From positions 5,024,501-5,088,500 of the forward strand of contig OX291543.1 in assembly GCA_946406115.1 (NCBI GenBank): a stretch of DNA of 64,000 nt, read 5' to 3'. This document shows positions 33,992 through 44,639 of the stretch, piece after piece. Under the pieces are notes generated by a model. That model worked only from the letters and a program-made list of their open reading frames with translations. It searched no databases and had not been told where the DNA came from. The DNA is from Apoda limacodes. Taxonomy: Eukaryota > Arthropoda > Insecta > Lepidoptera > Limacodidae. Numbering within the stretch: position 1 is the first letter of the stretch; every line of letters begins with the position of its first letter. The position numbers and the translations under genes are program-made.

Positions 33992-36741
33992 CTCTGACCA
34001 TTTTTTAGCGCACCCTACATTGATTAGACTTCAACTGGCCAGGTGTAATGTTAATTCGCCCGAGTTGTATCTAGTATCTAGTTGTGTCTAGTTTGTTAGA
34101 GTTATGATGAGTTCAAAGTTGAAATAACAATACTTTGTCATGTTAAATGATCGGTAAACTTCTGACCAATTTTTATAAAGACGTCTTAAAAATTCACTAT
34201 TACTTCCTAACTGATATTTCAAGCCGTTATTCCATATAATATTAATAGAGGCTAGAACCTATTAACAGTATGTCTTTTATGTATAAAATTTTGTGACAAA
34301 CGATTACTAAAACATATCCATCGTGTTAATTTAACTAGATGATGTAATTACAAAATATTTACATAAAGAAATGTTACATTAATAAGAAGCTTACATAAAA
34401 AATATGGTGTTGATTACACAGTGCGAGCTGCTGCCCATAGAGGAAACAAATACTGCGTCTGCTGCCAATGTGTACTCGCATGACAGGGGGTCGACCAGCG
34501 ACTCGTCCGATCACACTTTATATAGGCCGCATTACACATGCTTGTTACTCGCACAAAAACATGCGTATTACTGGTAACGAGCTACTGGCATGTGTATTAA
34601 GATTTTGCCCATAGGTCATGTGCCAGTACAAAGCATACCAGGAGATCGCAAGCAGTTTGATTTAATCAGACCTTAAATCATCTCGTATTAAAACCAATAC
34701 TTTTTGATAATAGTTATGTTCGGTGATGAGTAATCTTAGTTAAACTGCCTAGGCACCAAAGTATTTGATTTTCTATCATTAAAAGATGTAATAGTTGGCT
34801 AATTTGATGCTCAATTCTAAAATTACAACGGTATTGAAATTAAACATCTGCGAGTGGCGAATAGGTGTGATCAGTACTTCGAACCCAGGATTTCGGGATT
34901 TAGTAATCTGAATGCCGGGATCAATCTCGTTATTAGCCTAAAACTACAGATCATCAAAAATCAGAATATAATTAAAAGTGTGCAATTTTAAGGGTAAAAA
35001 CTTATATTATTTTAAGTCAGGCAAGGCGCAAATTGCTTTTTTTTTTGTTTTAATAGTAGGTACCTACAAATTAAACAATATCAGTATAGGTATTATAACT
35101 ATTTAGTACACAAGCTGTTGCCCGCGTTTTCACCCGCCCTAAATTCGGTTATCGGTGTAGGATTTCAATGGTAACTCCTAAATTATACAAATAAAACCGA
35201 CTCACGCTTGACGCTTTCAAGTAGCCTATATTCATTCTCAGGACTCAAACTATCTCCATGGCAAATTTCATCCTAATTAGTACAGCAGCTTAAGCGTGAA
35301 GAGGTAACAGCTTAGAGAGAAAGACAGAGACGGAGTTACTGTTGCATTAGTAATATTAGTGTGATAGCGGACCCGGCAGAGGGTATCCTGCCCGGAAAAG
35401 AATGTAATATTTTAAATTTCAAACAAAATTGTGTTATCAAACGTACAAAAAATATCATTAAAATCATCGCTGCCGGTTAGAAGATTAGGGACACACCGAC
35501 TGCAGCGCAAACTACCGGGTCCATTTGTGAAATCAAACCTTACAGGAACCCATTGAAACATTCACACAAAATATCAGCCAAATCGTTCCAGCCGTTTAGG
35601 AGGAGTTAAGTGACAAACACACGTACAGAAGAATTATACATAGGAAAAAAACCGACTAGCACTTGACGTTTTCAAGTAAGCTATGTCCTTTCCCGGGACC
35701 CAGACTATCGCCATGCCAAATTTCATCCCAATCCGTATAGTAGTTTAAGCGTAAAGAGGTAACAGACAGACAGAGTTACTTTCGCATTTATAATCTTAGT
35801 ATGGGGTATGGATAAATATTACTGCTGCGGCTTGCAAACGCAGTATCATCGGTCAACCGTGAGTATATGCGGGACGAGGCAGAGCCGAGGCACGCATCAC
35901 AAAGTCCGGTAATGCTCAGTTGTGCCCAAGGCTTGTATAGTGCTTTTCTCAAACATGCTTGTAAAATAAACTAATTATATTGACAACTGTAATGACAATA
36001 ATAAAAATAGTTTGGGTAATTTTGGCGTTTATTCGCCGAGTTCAAATGTCGATTTGTTTTATTACTTTTTAAAGTAATTTAATGGCGTATTCTTTTTGTT
36101 GTGCCAGTCCGAAATTTTATAAAACTTGATAAGTTATCTTTTTTAGTGCATTAACTAAAAAAAGCGGGTGTAAAAAGCTCGTTCCTATTTCAAATTTCAT
36201 ATTTAAACGCTCAAGCGCTCATAAAAACATTGCGGGTCGCTCTCTGATACTGTACTCCAAGTACGATTTACCCCAAAGAAGCTTGTGCAAGATATCTTCG
36301 TAGGTATATCGTAGCATATTTGAGAAAACGCGTAATTTATATACCTTCGTTATCTGCACAACATTATGCACTAGGTTAGGACTTATAAACTTTTTTATAT
36401 ATTATAAGCTTTTAGGATCATATAAATTGTGTATTTGTGTTGAGGTTATAAGTTGATAGTTAAAATTTTAAAGAAAAATTTTATATTCTTCTGTTTCAGA
36501 GCATTTAAATAAAGCTTTTTTTAAAAAAAGGTTTTTATGATTTTAATTTATTTTTAACTTTTTAGTTATTTTTTAATTATTCTTGGCAAACCCTTTCATG
36601 CGATACCCATATTGCAGAAGTGCATAAAAAATAACTATTCCGCCATCTTGGATGTTCCGCCATATTGGAGTTAGAATGACGTCACACAGCTTAACGTGTA
36701 TTGTCATCCAGACCAAACATGTATACAAAATTGCAACTCAC
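33992..36741. other. Intergenic stretch, repeats only
   Basis: No exon recognised. Contains R1 copies at 35105-35380 and 35640-35815 and, around 35820-35950, a GC-richer stretch (GGGACGAGGCAGAGCCGAGG) that looks like part of a common lepidopteran repeat. The minus strand near 34515-34524 has a TATA-like CTATATAAAG with nothing convincing downstream. Confidence 0.45.
35105..35815 (+). repeat. Interspersed repeat R1, two copies
   Basis: First copy 35105-35380 starts GCCCGCGTTTTCACCCGCCC and ends near ATTAGTAATATTAGTGTG. A second, partial copy at 35640-35815 repeats GCACTTGACGTTTTCAAGTA and GAGGTAACAGACAGACAGAG. Confidence 0.6.
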
Positions 36742-36933
36742 TCGGTCGAAGATATCTGCTTCAAAATTGAGTAGCAAAAATCCATCCGATAGCATTATGA
36801 GGGTACCAACCTGGGCCGGCGTCAAGACTAATCGAGGGTATATGGTCTTTTCTTTTTCTTCTACCTCTACTTCTGTTTCTAATTCTACATCATCAAGGCT
36901 TTCTTCAGTCTCTTTTTTAGTAACCGAATTCAT
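36742..36933 (-). CDS. Candidate first coding exon of an unidentified minus-strand gene
   Basis: From the ATG at 36933 the minus strand reads 64 codons to a good donor (CGA|GTGAGT at 36741-36736). The protein start is acidic (EESLDDVELETEVEVEEKEK) and continues IYPRLVLTPAQVGTLIMLSD and GFLLLNFEADIFDR. No matching next exon was found downstream on this strand before the transposon-rich region, so this may be a real first exon with a long intron, or a chance frame. The ORF on the opposite strand over the same bases is Ser-rich and less convincing. Confidence 0.35.
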
Positions 36934-37099
36934 GGTTAAATAGTGTCTTATTGGTGGCGGAATAAAAAAATAATTTGTAAGCGTAATTGTAACAATAAAT
37001 AATCTGAATTCAAGAATGCCGTTGTGTCAAAAGTGAAATAAAAAAAACGAGTTTGCAATAAAGAAAGATATTTTTCTACATTGCCAGTATTTTAAAGCT

Positions 37100-37160
37100 G
37101 AAAAAAACCTGGCTAAGTTCGTATCGGACTCGGGTACCTAGGGTTCCGCTTTGTTTCTTT
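37100..37160 (+). repeat. Interspersed repeat R2 head
   Basis: CTGGCTAAGTTCGTATCGGA, then CTCGGGTACCTAGGGTTCCG: a diverged R2 head. Confidence 0.4.
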
Positions 37161-37559
37161 TTTCATGTGAAAATGGTGTGATGTCGTCGATTATATATAT
37201 AGTCCTGCCACTCCTACGGGAACTTTCAATTTATTAAATTACAATTTATATTTTTATCCATAAACCTATTTTTGTTCTCAAAGTTTTTTTCCTTGAAAAA
37301 AGTAAAAATATTCAATGTCGGTTGCGTCCCCGCTGCGGGGAGGGACAGGGAGCCGACCGCGGGCTGGATTTCGGCTTTTTTAGACATATCATCTATAATT
37401 GTTAAAATGACGACTTTAATGCTTGAATATGCTTCAGGAGACTAAGTACATACCCAAAAATATCAAAGCTATGAAGTACTACTTTTAGATATATTTTTTT
37501 GCAAGAATTTGTATGGAGCTGCTAAGAGTACACAATTGGCCGTTATTCTTTTGCACAGG

Positions 37560-37880
37560 GTTGTGTGGAATTTGTAGGTAATTTGTAGTAGATTTATAGT
37601 GAAAGAATTAATTTTGTAGAGCACATAATTTTTCAGGAATCAAGTGATCTGTTAGCTTGATATCAAGGCAGCAGATCACATATTGGTTTCATACATAATT
37701 TTTGACAAGCTTTACTTCTCATTTTGTACATAATCTGTAGTAAATTTATAGAAAAAAAAAAAATTTTTAGCGTATGTATATAGTTTTTCAAGAATCAAGT
37801 GATCTGCTAGCTTGATATCAAGCAAGCATATCACATATTGGTTTCTTGGGTATATATTGACTGCCTGACCTGCATTGCTT
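37560..37880. repeat. Tandem duplication (155-bp period) with an internal palindrome
   Basis: Two direct copies share GTAGTAAATTTATAG-type and ATCAAGTGATCTG blocks. Each holds the 12-bp palindrome CTTGATATCAAG (37656-37667 and 37811-37822), framed in the first copy by TGATCTG and CAGATCA (37645-37678) and in the second by a version with one mismatch (37800-37833). Such a structure can extrude as a hairpin. Confidence 0.7.
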
Positions 37881-38805
37881 ATTTTGCAGTAATTTTTTAG
37901 TGAAAGAATTTATATTGGGTCCATAGGATCTGGTCTCGTGTTACCCGGGCAAAATGTATGAAATTACATCTTGCCTTTCAAGATTAGTAAACAAGTTCTC
38001 CATAGGTGTGATGTACTTCCATACGTCTCAGAGGGATTTTTTATCAGTTATACTTAAGTGCAATGAAATAGAAATAAAAAAAAAATTATGATTTAAATTT
38101 TAAAAGAACACAATCTGATTCATTTATTTGCTAATGATTGGTTTCCTTCGATTTAATTAAATATTTCAAAAAATACAACATCACCTAAAAAAGTAATTTC
38201 GTAATTATTTTTAAACTTGGTGACTTTTAAACAGACATCACAAACAGGATAAGAAATGTCCAAAAACAAACAGCCTGCTGCATCCAGCGCTCCCAGTATT
38301 ATCAAATCTTGTCACATAAAATGCAAGCTGAACGCATTCTGACGAGTTGCACATAATGCTGAAAGAAGGGCAACATCGGCCAGTTGAGTTAGATAAAAAA
38401 GGCGAAAATATCTTTGCTGTAATTTGTCTTTGCAAAAGTGTAGGTCATAGTACCAAAATGTATAGCCTTAACTCTACAGCTGTGCTTATGTTGATATTGT
38501 CGGTCTTTTTTTTTTACCAAAAATTTGCAATATTATGAAAAAGATGAATTTTTTGAAAAAAAATTACCAGGTGTCAGTTAGATTTAACTACCCTAGATAA
38601 TTTTTTTTTTCCGTGTCGTAATAGTGGTAAACGTAAAAAAATTGCACCTTTTTCAAACATGTTGATACAATGAATCAAGATTAAGAAGAAAGAATCAAGA
38701 AAATCAATCTTCATTCGACTTGCAGCGTCATCTGCCAGACTTATGCCTCCGGATCTAGTAGCTACCAGTTTCACACTGCCGCATCCATGAATATCTATCA
38801 ACCGA
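37881..38805. other. Intergenic stretch, no confident gene
   Basis: The plus-strand frame 38347-38538 (MHIMLKEGQHRPVELDKKGE) and minus-strand frames here are short. No splice structure or family was recognised. Confidence 0.45.
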
Positions 38806-38808
38806 TAA

Positions 38809-39508
38809 GGGGCCGTCCATTAATGACTTGAGGCTCGAAAGGGGGGGAGGGGAGTCGGCAAAAATCACGAAATATCACAAGGGGGGAGGGGGGCTGTAGT
38901 AAGGTATCACGAGTATTTATTTAACAAAAACATTTTTTTGTTTATACATTATAAAAATGTTATTAAATTAATTTCTTGGGTTTTTAATAGTTTTAGCTAG
39001 TCGTTGGCGCACAGGAATATTATATCCATTCCATTCAAACATCACGTGATTTAATCCGATATTGCAGTCATCCAGTGGCCTATGTATTCCAAAGCCTTAA
39101 GAGCAAAGTTAGTTAGTTGGACTTATGTTTTCCGCACTTAGCCTCATGATAGGGCCATTGTACGTAGGTAACAGGTTCATTTCATTGGTTACTCAAGAGC
39201 ATGATGGCAAGACATTTGCTACATTTCTTCTGCGTCGGTCTCTTGGAATTACCCCAACACATGAGGGCTTTAACAAATTGCTTTATGACCTGTATTGCCC
39301 TAGCCTGCAGAAGGATCGTCAGCAACTTGTGGAAAGGACGTGCGGCGTGGATTGTACTTCTTTACAAGGAAGAAAGTCAAGGAACATGTAAATTTATATC
39401 AAAAGCAAACGATAGGTACCCAATTAGCCCTCTTCGCGGACGATATCGCTATTTACACCGCCGGTAGGCAAGTGAGTTGAATCACTAAGAGACTCTAATC
39501 CGCAATCA
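38809..39508. mobile_element. Inverted partial copy of the 31592 composite element
   Basis: Starts GGGGCCGTCCATTAATGACT with TAA directly before (38806-38808), then runs as the reverse complement of the right end of the 31592-33988 element: the GCTCGAAAGGGGGGG run, the TTTTAGCTAGTCGTTGGCGC block, the frame GKTFATFLLRRSLGITPTHE, and the Jockey piece LALFADDIAIYTAGRQVS with FADD intact. A ~300-base segment present in the other copy (33545-33880) is absent, and the far TIR is missing. Homology fades after about 39508. Confidence 0.75.
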
Positions 39509-39516
39509 CCGCGCTA

Positions 39517-39703
39517 CATGGGCGTAGCCAGGAACACCCAGGTGCGGCAGCCGCCCCACCCTAGACTAGCCAAAAAGCGTATAACCTCGAGAATTTTGCC
39601 TGTACAGTACATTTTTGCCATATGAAAATAATATTTTCTACCAGATTTGCCTCACCCAAGCCTGGTCTGCCCCATCCTAGCTAAATAGCTGGCTGCACCC
39701 ATG
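39517..39703. mobile_element. hAT-like MITE with perfect 8-bp target duplication
   Basis: Ends CATGGGCGTAGCCAG and (reverse complement) CATGGGTGCAGCCAG form a 15-bp inverted repeat with two mismatches. CCGCGCTA lies on both sides (39509-39516 and 39704-39711). An 8-bp duplication is the mark of hAT transposition. 187 bp, no coding capacity. Confidence 0.8.
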
Positions 39704-39784
39704 CCGCGCTAGGCTCAGGTGATAAATTAGATACGGTTGACACCGTATTGTTTCTTAATCTCAATTTGTGAAGAAATTCATATA

Positions 39785-40020
39785 ATAAACTAGCTGTCCC
39801 GGCGAACGTTGTTCCGCTGCCGTCCCTCTGTACCCGGCGAAAGTTGTTTTTTACCTATAGTGCCCGAGTCCGGCTCGCACTTGACATATCGAGATAAAAA
39901 CTATCCTATCTTTTAAGTTGGATCAAATAACAGATATTTACGAAGTTTGATCAAAATCGGTTCAGTAGTTTAGGAGTCCATTGAGGACAAACATTGTGAC
40001 ACGAGATTTATATATATTAA
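39785..40020 (+). repeat. Interspersed repeat, 'CTAGCTGTCCCGGCGAACGT' type
   Basis: Begins ACTAGCTGTCCCGGCGAACG and ends with GATTTATATATATTAAGAT, with the block AAAATCGGTTCAGTAGTTTA in the middle. It is a very common arthropod repeat related in layout to R1. Confidence 0.55.
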
Positions 40021-40242
40021 GATAGTAACTACTATCTTCGTACAGACTAGGTACATATTCACAAATTATAAGGTGCTAAAAAACGAATGTTAACTTTAAT
40101 TTAAAATAGAAATTAAGATTTTTAAGGTAAATTTTCTTGAGCACAATAAATAACTACTTACATAGATTTGAAATCCTATCCAAATATAGTAATGAAGTAT
40201 GTGATATTTAATAAGAAGTTTAACACTACCTGTCAACATTGA

Positions 40243-40498
40243 TGTAAGTGTCATAACGATTGTGTGTAGATTGGTGGAAAATTGATGTATGTGTCATAAA
40301 CTTAACGTTTGTGTAGGTTGGTGGGTAAATTAATGTACAAAAGTGTCATAATGATGGTGTGCAGGTTGGTGGGAAAATTTATGTAAATGTCATTACGATA
40401 ACGATTGTGTGTAGGTTGGTGTCATAGCGATTGTGTGTAGGTTGGTGGGAAAATTTATGTAAATGTCATTACGATTGTGTGAAAATTGGTGGGAAATT
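40243..40498. repeat. Degenerate minisatellite, about 50-bp unit
   Basis: Five to six imperfect copies of GTCATAACGATTGTGTGTAG plus GTTGGTGGGAAAATTTATGT. Copy lengths differ, with partial units around 40400-40440. Confidence 0.75.
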
Positions 40499-40509
40499 AA
40501 AGTTTTAGT

Positions 40510-42300
40510 TAATATTCTTTAATGATTTTCAATAAAAGCTTATTAAAACTCTTTAATTGAACCTTTATACTTTTTATGCTTATGGGCAGCAATATAAGAT
40601 CTATAACTCTCAAAGTAATACACTCGTTGCGTCCCTGTTACTGCTAGATACCTACTATCTCAGAATAAAGAATAGTACCTACTATATGCACCATCCTATT
40701 TGAAATGAAACATAGTGGCCTGTTGCTAGTGTTGCTGCACAATATTTTATAGGTACGTACTTACAGAGATTTTTTTTTTTTTAGCAGCGCCTGTATTCGC
40801 CCGTTACAGGCGTTCAATGTTTTTTAATATTTTCGGTGACTTAATTTGAATTTGACTGTCAAAAGTTTATTTTTGCCATTCGCAACATCCTAACTAATAT
40901 ATATTTGTGAAAGTCTGTTTTTTATAGCTTATCTTCGCTACGGAGCAACCAATACAGTTCAAATTTGGCACATATATTGTTGAATAGAAAAATATTAAGT
41001 TCCCACAGGAATAACTATAAACGAATAAGAAATAGTTGGCAAACTACTTATAACTACAGCTGTAGCTTGCTGTAGCAAATCGTAGCGTAGAAATCCTACG
41101 CCGACAACCGAATTTAGCGCGGGTGGAGCCGCTGGTAAAAGCTGGTAATAAAATTCGAGTATTTAGATATGATCGAGTTTCCCAGGGTTTTGTTCGTGTG
41201 ATCGCTGATATCATTACGTTGCCCTGTTTCTTCACGCCGCAATGGAGTAACATAATTTTAGCATAGGGATAACTGAAAGGACTTAGAATATGTATGCGAT
41301 ACTTAATAAAAAAACAAAAATATATTTTTAGCAGAATTAAAAAAGGCAGAGCGTGAGTGTGAGCGAGTTTGCAAAAAAAAAAACGGTATATCACCATACC
41401 TTTACTGCATCTACGTCAGGTACGAAACTAATAAACCATTGAATCCGTGTAAGCTAAGGGGGGAAGTAGAAGCTATTTATTGCAAAAATTGGGAAAGAGT
41501 GAGGGTTTGTTCAACTAACAAAAGCAGCAAGGATAGCAATTTTCTTCCTACTTATTGATATCGTCCACATTTTAAATTGTGCAAGGGCTGAAAATTCTGT
41601 ATGAAAAAAATCAGCCCGATGGTAAGCGGTCACTGCAGCCTATGGACGCTTGCACACTACACTTACACAGTACACTTCTAATAAAACTTCATATAAAAGT
41701 GACTAAAGTAAAAAATGTTAAAGAAATACATGGAACTCATAATTGATTGACGCAATAGAGTTTCGTATCCAAATGTACCTCCGATTGAGCCATATTACTA
41801 GCCTACGCTGTCACGACCATTAAAAGGGCTCTACCTTTAAAACCGAATTAGATAAAAGCCTAAAATTTTAGCCGTCGTTTCCGCTAGTACACCCAATTAG
41901 TTCAACCGTTAGATTAATGAGAGTTTTTTGTTGCAGTTCAACTATGTATATATTTCTTTAAGAGTCGAACTACTGGGACAATCTAGTTGAACTCACAGGA
42001 GCTGATTCGGTTGATTTAAAAGATGAAATTTATATATTTGTACTTAATCCTATTTATTTACGTTAAAAATTCATAAATTTTTGCTAAATTAATAACAAAA
42101 TTAAACTCAAACTATTAACTACGTCATTCCGAACCCAAGGCACCCCTGAAGGATACCCCTGGGAGTGCCACGGGAATTTCTTTAAAATCTTATTAACTAA
42201 AATTTCACATGGCATCTGACTATCGTTGGATATCTTTAAATAACAAATGAATGTCGATGAAACAGAAGAGCGTCGATATAATACATTTCATCAAGATCCT
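40510..42300. other. Intergenic stretch, repeats only
   Basis: No gene seen. An R1-type repeat in reverse is at about 41080-41150, a diverged R2-like start at 40900-41030, and a 49-base fragment of the CR1-like 3' tail at 41612-41660 (CGATGGTAAGCGGTCACTGC). Confidence 0.45.
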
Positions 42301-42308
42301 CATTCTAG

Positions 42309-42480
42309 ATGACGGCTGTCAAACTATAAAAGGCTATATCTCCGTAATTATAGATCGTAGACTAGTAGTTTCATAAAAAAAATGATAGATCTCTTTAAGA
42401 TCTTTATTTCAGGCGACAGCTGTCAAACTATAATAGGCTATACTTCCATAACTACAGATCGTAGACTAGTAGTTTTATTA
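42309..42480. repeat. Direct duplication, about 103-bp period
   Basis: The block CTGTCAAACTATAAAAGGCT with GATCGTAGACTAGTAGTTT occurs at 42316 and again at 42419, each about 60 bp. No coding role seen. Confidence 0.6.
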
Positions 42481-42832
42481 CATGGCATGTTTAAATATTA
42501 TAAAGAAGTAAAGTGTAAAGATTATTTCCGAAACTATACTATTCCGATTTTAAAATTTTTTTGAGCAGTATTTAAAATGTACTTCTAGGGTGAACATAGT
42601 CTATATTTTTATTTGGCAAAATGCCTTTTTCCTGAACGTTTCGGCTGGGTTAAGCAAGGCTGGTGGTCACGACTACGTGCCCCGAAGAAAAATATTCCCA
42701 TGGGAACTTGACAACTGTATCATAAGAGGTAGATATCGTACTAGCACGCAAATTGTCGTATTTCATTCACAGTCACATGTCGGCAGCGAGCGAGTGAGCG
42801 CAAATGTCAATATAACTTGAGCGACGTTTAAA

Positions 42833-42880
42833 ATGCCGAGTTGTGTGTTTAGGATGTGCAAAAATTATGATGCTAAATAA
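42833..42880 (+). pseudogene. Possible start of a THAP-domain protein, broken
   Basis: ATG at 42833 reads MPSCVFRMCKNYDAK and then a stop. The C-x(2-4)-C opening after MPSC is typical of THAP zinc fingers, which occur in P-element transposases and host factors. Only 15 residues remain and nothing following matches, so this is at best a fragment. Confidence 0.3.
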
Positions 42881-42889
42881 GAAAAGATG

Positions 42890-44180
42890 AAGGAATTACA
42901 CACACATAAGTACCTACATAAAATATTGTGTCATAATATTTATTTAATAAATTACTTTAATTACGCATATTCTAGGATTGGATGACATTGTGATTAGAAA
43001 AGGGTAGAAAACATGATGGGAGCTGTGTTGAAACGGCAGCGCTATAGAGACAGATATAGCGCGATGCCTTGCGTCAAGATGTGTCATAGATCAATAAAAC
43101 CTCAAGGCGTGCGTCGTGTCAGTAAATTCGTAAGTATTTTTGGCTTGTCGATGTAATAAAAATACTACATGGATTAAACTACAACTAAAAATGTGTAGAA
43201 CAAAACGAACTAAAAGTATGTTAATTAGTTTTATAATTTTTGGGCATTGATTCGATTAAAACCTTTTTATTTTAAAAGAATAGAATAAATCCAATTTCTT
43301 CTGCTATTCATAGTGCACTCTACAGTGCAGCGTTGCTACTGAAAGCATGAAACGCTAACAATCTGCTAAAAAGTAGTAGTCAGATGGAACGCCCTAAATA
43401 TGACATAAAATCAGTGATGACATCAGCGTTGCCAACTTAGTGGTTTCACCACTAGATCTGGTGGTTTGGGACCCCCTACTGGTGGACAAAATTAGTATCT
43501 GGTGGGTAGTAGATTTTTTAGTAGGCAATTTTTAGGTTGATAGTTTTCAAAAACAAGGAAAAATTTTGCTAAATAAAGACAATATTGCACTCGGTAATTA
43601 TAGTTACCTACTCATCACGTATCTCTACAATAAATAAAAATAATATGGTACCAACTACTATTGATTATTATCCTCGTGAACCATAGATGTAGAAATGCCG
43701 TGAACTCACTCCCGTAGCTCGCTACTTAAAGACTAGGACCGCAAATTATTAGATTATACTATATTGGACAGACTACTAGATAAAGGAGACTGTGAATGTA
43801 GATCGACAAACGAAACTTTGGTTTACTAATTAAGTTTCATTATCTGGTTGTAAAACTATATTTACTTGTTACTTCGCAAATATTTTCTATAGCAAAAATA
43901 TGCCGAAATCACAGTACACGCGATAGCTTCGGGAATCGTGGCTTCAAGATGCTTCTGGCTTCAAAAGCTTTAAGTAATTTTTTTTTATAAAATTTACGAA
44001 CATTAAATATTGACTCAAAATTCCTTTATTTTTCATTAAAAATTAGTTTTTATACAAATTCATAATTTAGTGGCTTTTTAAGTGGTTTCATATTAAACGC
44101 TAAAAAATCTGGTGGTTTTAGGACCTGCATCTAGTGGGCTTGCAAAAAGTTTGCTGGCGACACTGCTCCAGTGTCATCAA
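42890..44180. other. Upstream of SmD1: possible decayed hAT-like element at 43433-44167
   Basis: No exon seen. CAGCGTTGCCAACTTAGTGG (43431) and, reversed, CAGTGTCGCCAGCAAAC (about 44149-44165) resemble hAT terminal repeats, and the interior repeats the phrase CTGGTGGTTT at both ends. No matching 8-bp flanks were found. Confidence 0.4.
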
Positions 44181-44183
44181 TAA

Positions 44184-44332
44184 AGTGGCGTTTTGTTGGA
44201 TAATGTATATAATGCGGTAACCTTACCAAAGAGAATGAACCAAGATTTGTACTGTGTTATACAGAATTTATGACTTTTTAACTTGGCAGGATTATGACAT
44301 TGCACGCATTGAAGCAGTCAACAAAACGCACC
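44184..44332. mobile_element. MITE copy 1 of a tandem pair
   Basis: Left end GTGGCGTTTTGTTG and right end CAACAAAACGCACC are inverted repeats of each other over about 12 bp. TAA lies on both sides (44181-44183, 44333-44335), suggesting a TWA target site. Interior about 120 bp, non-coding. Confidence 0.7.
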
Positions 44333-44335
44333 TAA

Positions 44336-44490
44336 GAGTGGCGTTTTGTTGACCGACATAATGTACATAATGCAGTAATCCTACCAAAGAGAATGAACCA
44401 AGATTTGTACTGTGTTATACAGAATTTATGACTTTTTAACTTGGCAGGATTATGAAATTGAACGCATTGAAGCAGTCAACAAAACGCACC
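44336..44490. mobile_element. MITE copy 2 of a tandem pair
   Basis: About 92% identical to copy 1 over the shared interior by eye (long identical run from ACCAAAGAGAATGAACCAAG onward). Preceded by the TAA shared with copy 1 and followed by TTA (44491-44493). Confidence 0.7.
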
Positions 44491-44491
44491 T

Positions 44492-44518
44492 TATATAAGT
44501 TCAAGCAGGATCGTCAGT
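44492..44518 (+). promoter_or_regulatory. Candidate SmD1 core promoter (TATA + initiator)
   Basis: TATATAAG at 44492-44499 and the arthropod initiator TCAGT at 44514-44518 are about 24 bases apart, the expected distance, giving a start near 44516 and a 5' UTR of about 124 bases. The TATA begins inside the TTA that flanks the second MITE. Housekeeping snRNP genes often lack TATA boxes, so chance remains possible. Confidence 0.4.
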
Positions 44519-44639
44519 AAAATTTAAATCTGGTCACACTACACTGGTGCCGCCATTTTCTATTTTGAGGTTAAGTTTGCTTATAGTTACGCCGCTGCAA
44601 ATTTTTCTCAGAAATATCGTTGGTACGCAACAATACAAA

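Noticed and set aside
34515..34524. TATA box for a minus-strand gene (CTATATAAAG)
   Set aside because: No ORF of substance, splice structure or initiator follows it.
43431..44165. hAT element with CAGCGTTGCCAAC-like ends
   Set aside because: The ends resemble each other but no 8-bp duplication was found; noted only as possible.
44547..44639. Upstream start for SmD1 adding 31 residues
   Set aside because: SmD1 proteins start [10 protein letters not shown]; the added residues are unlike the family and are best read as 5' UTR.
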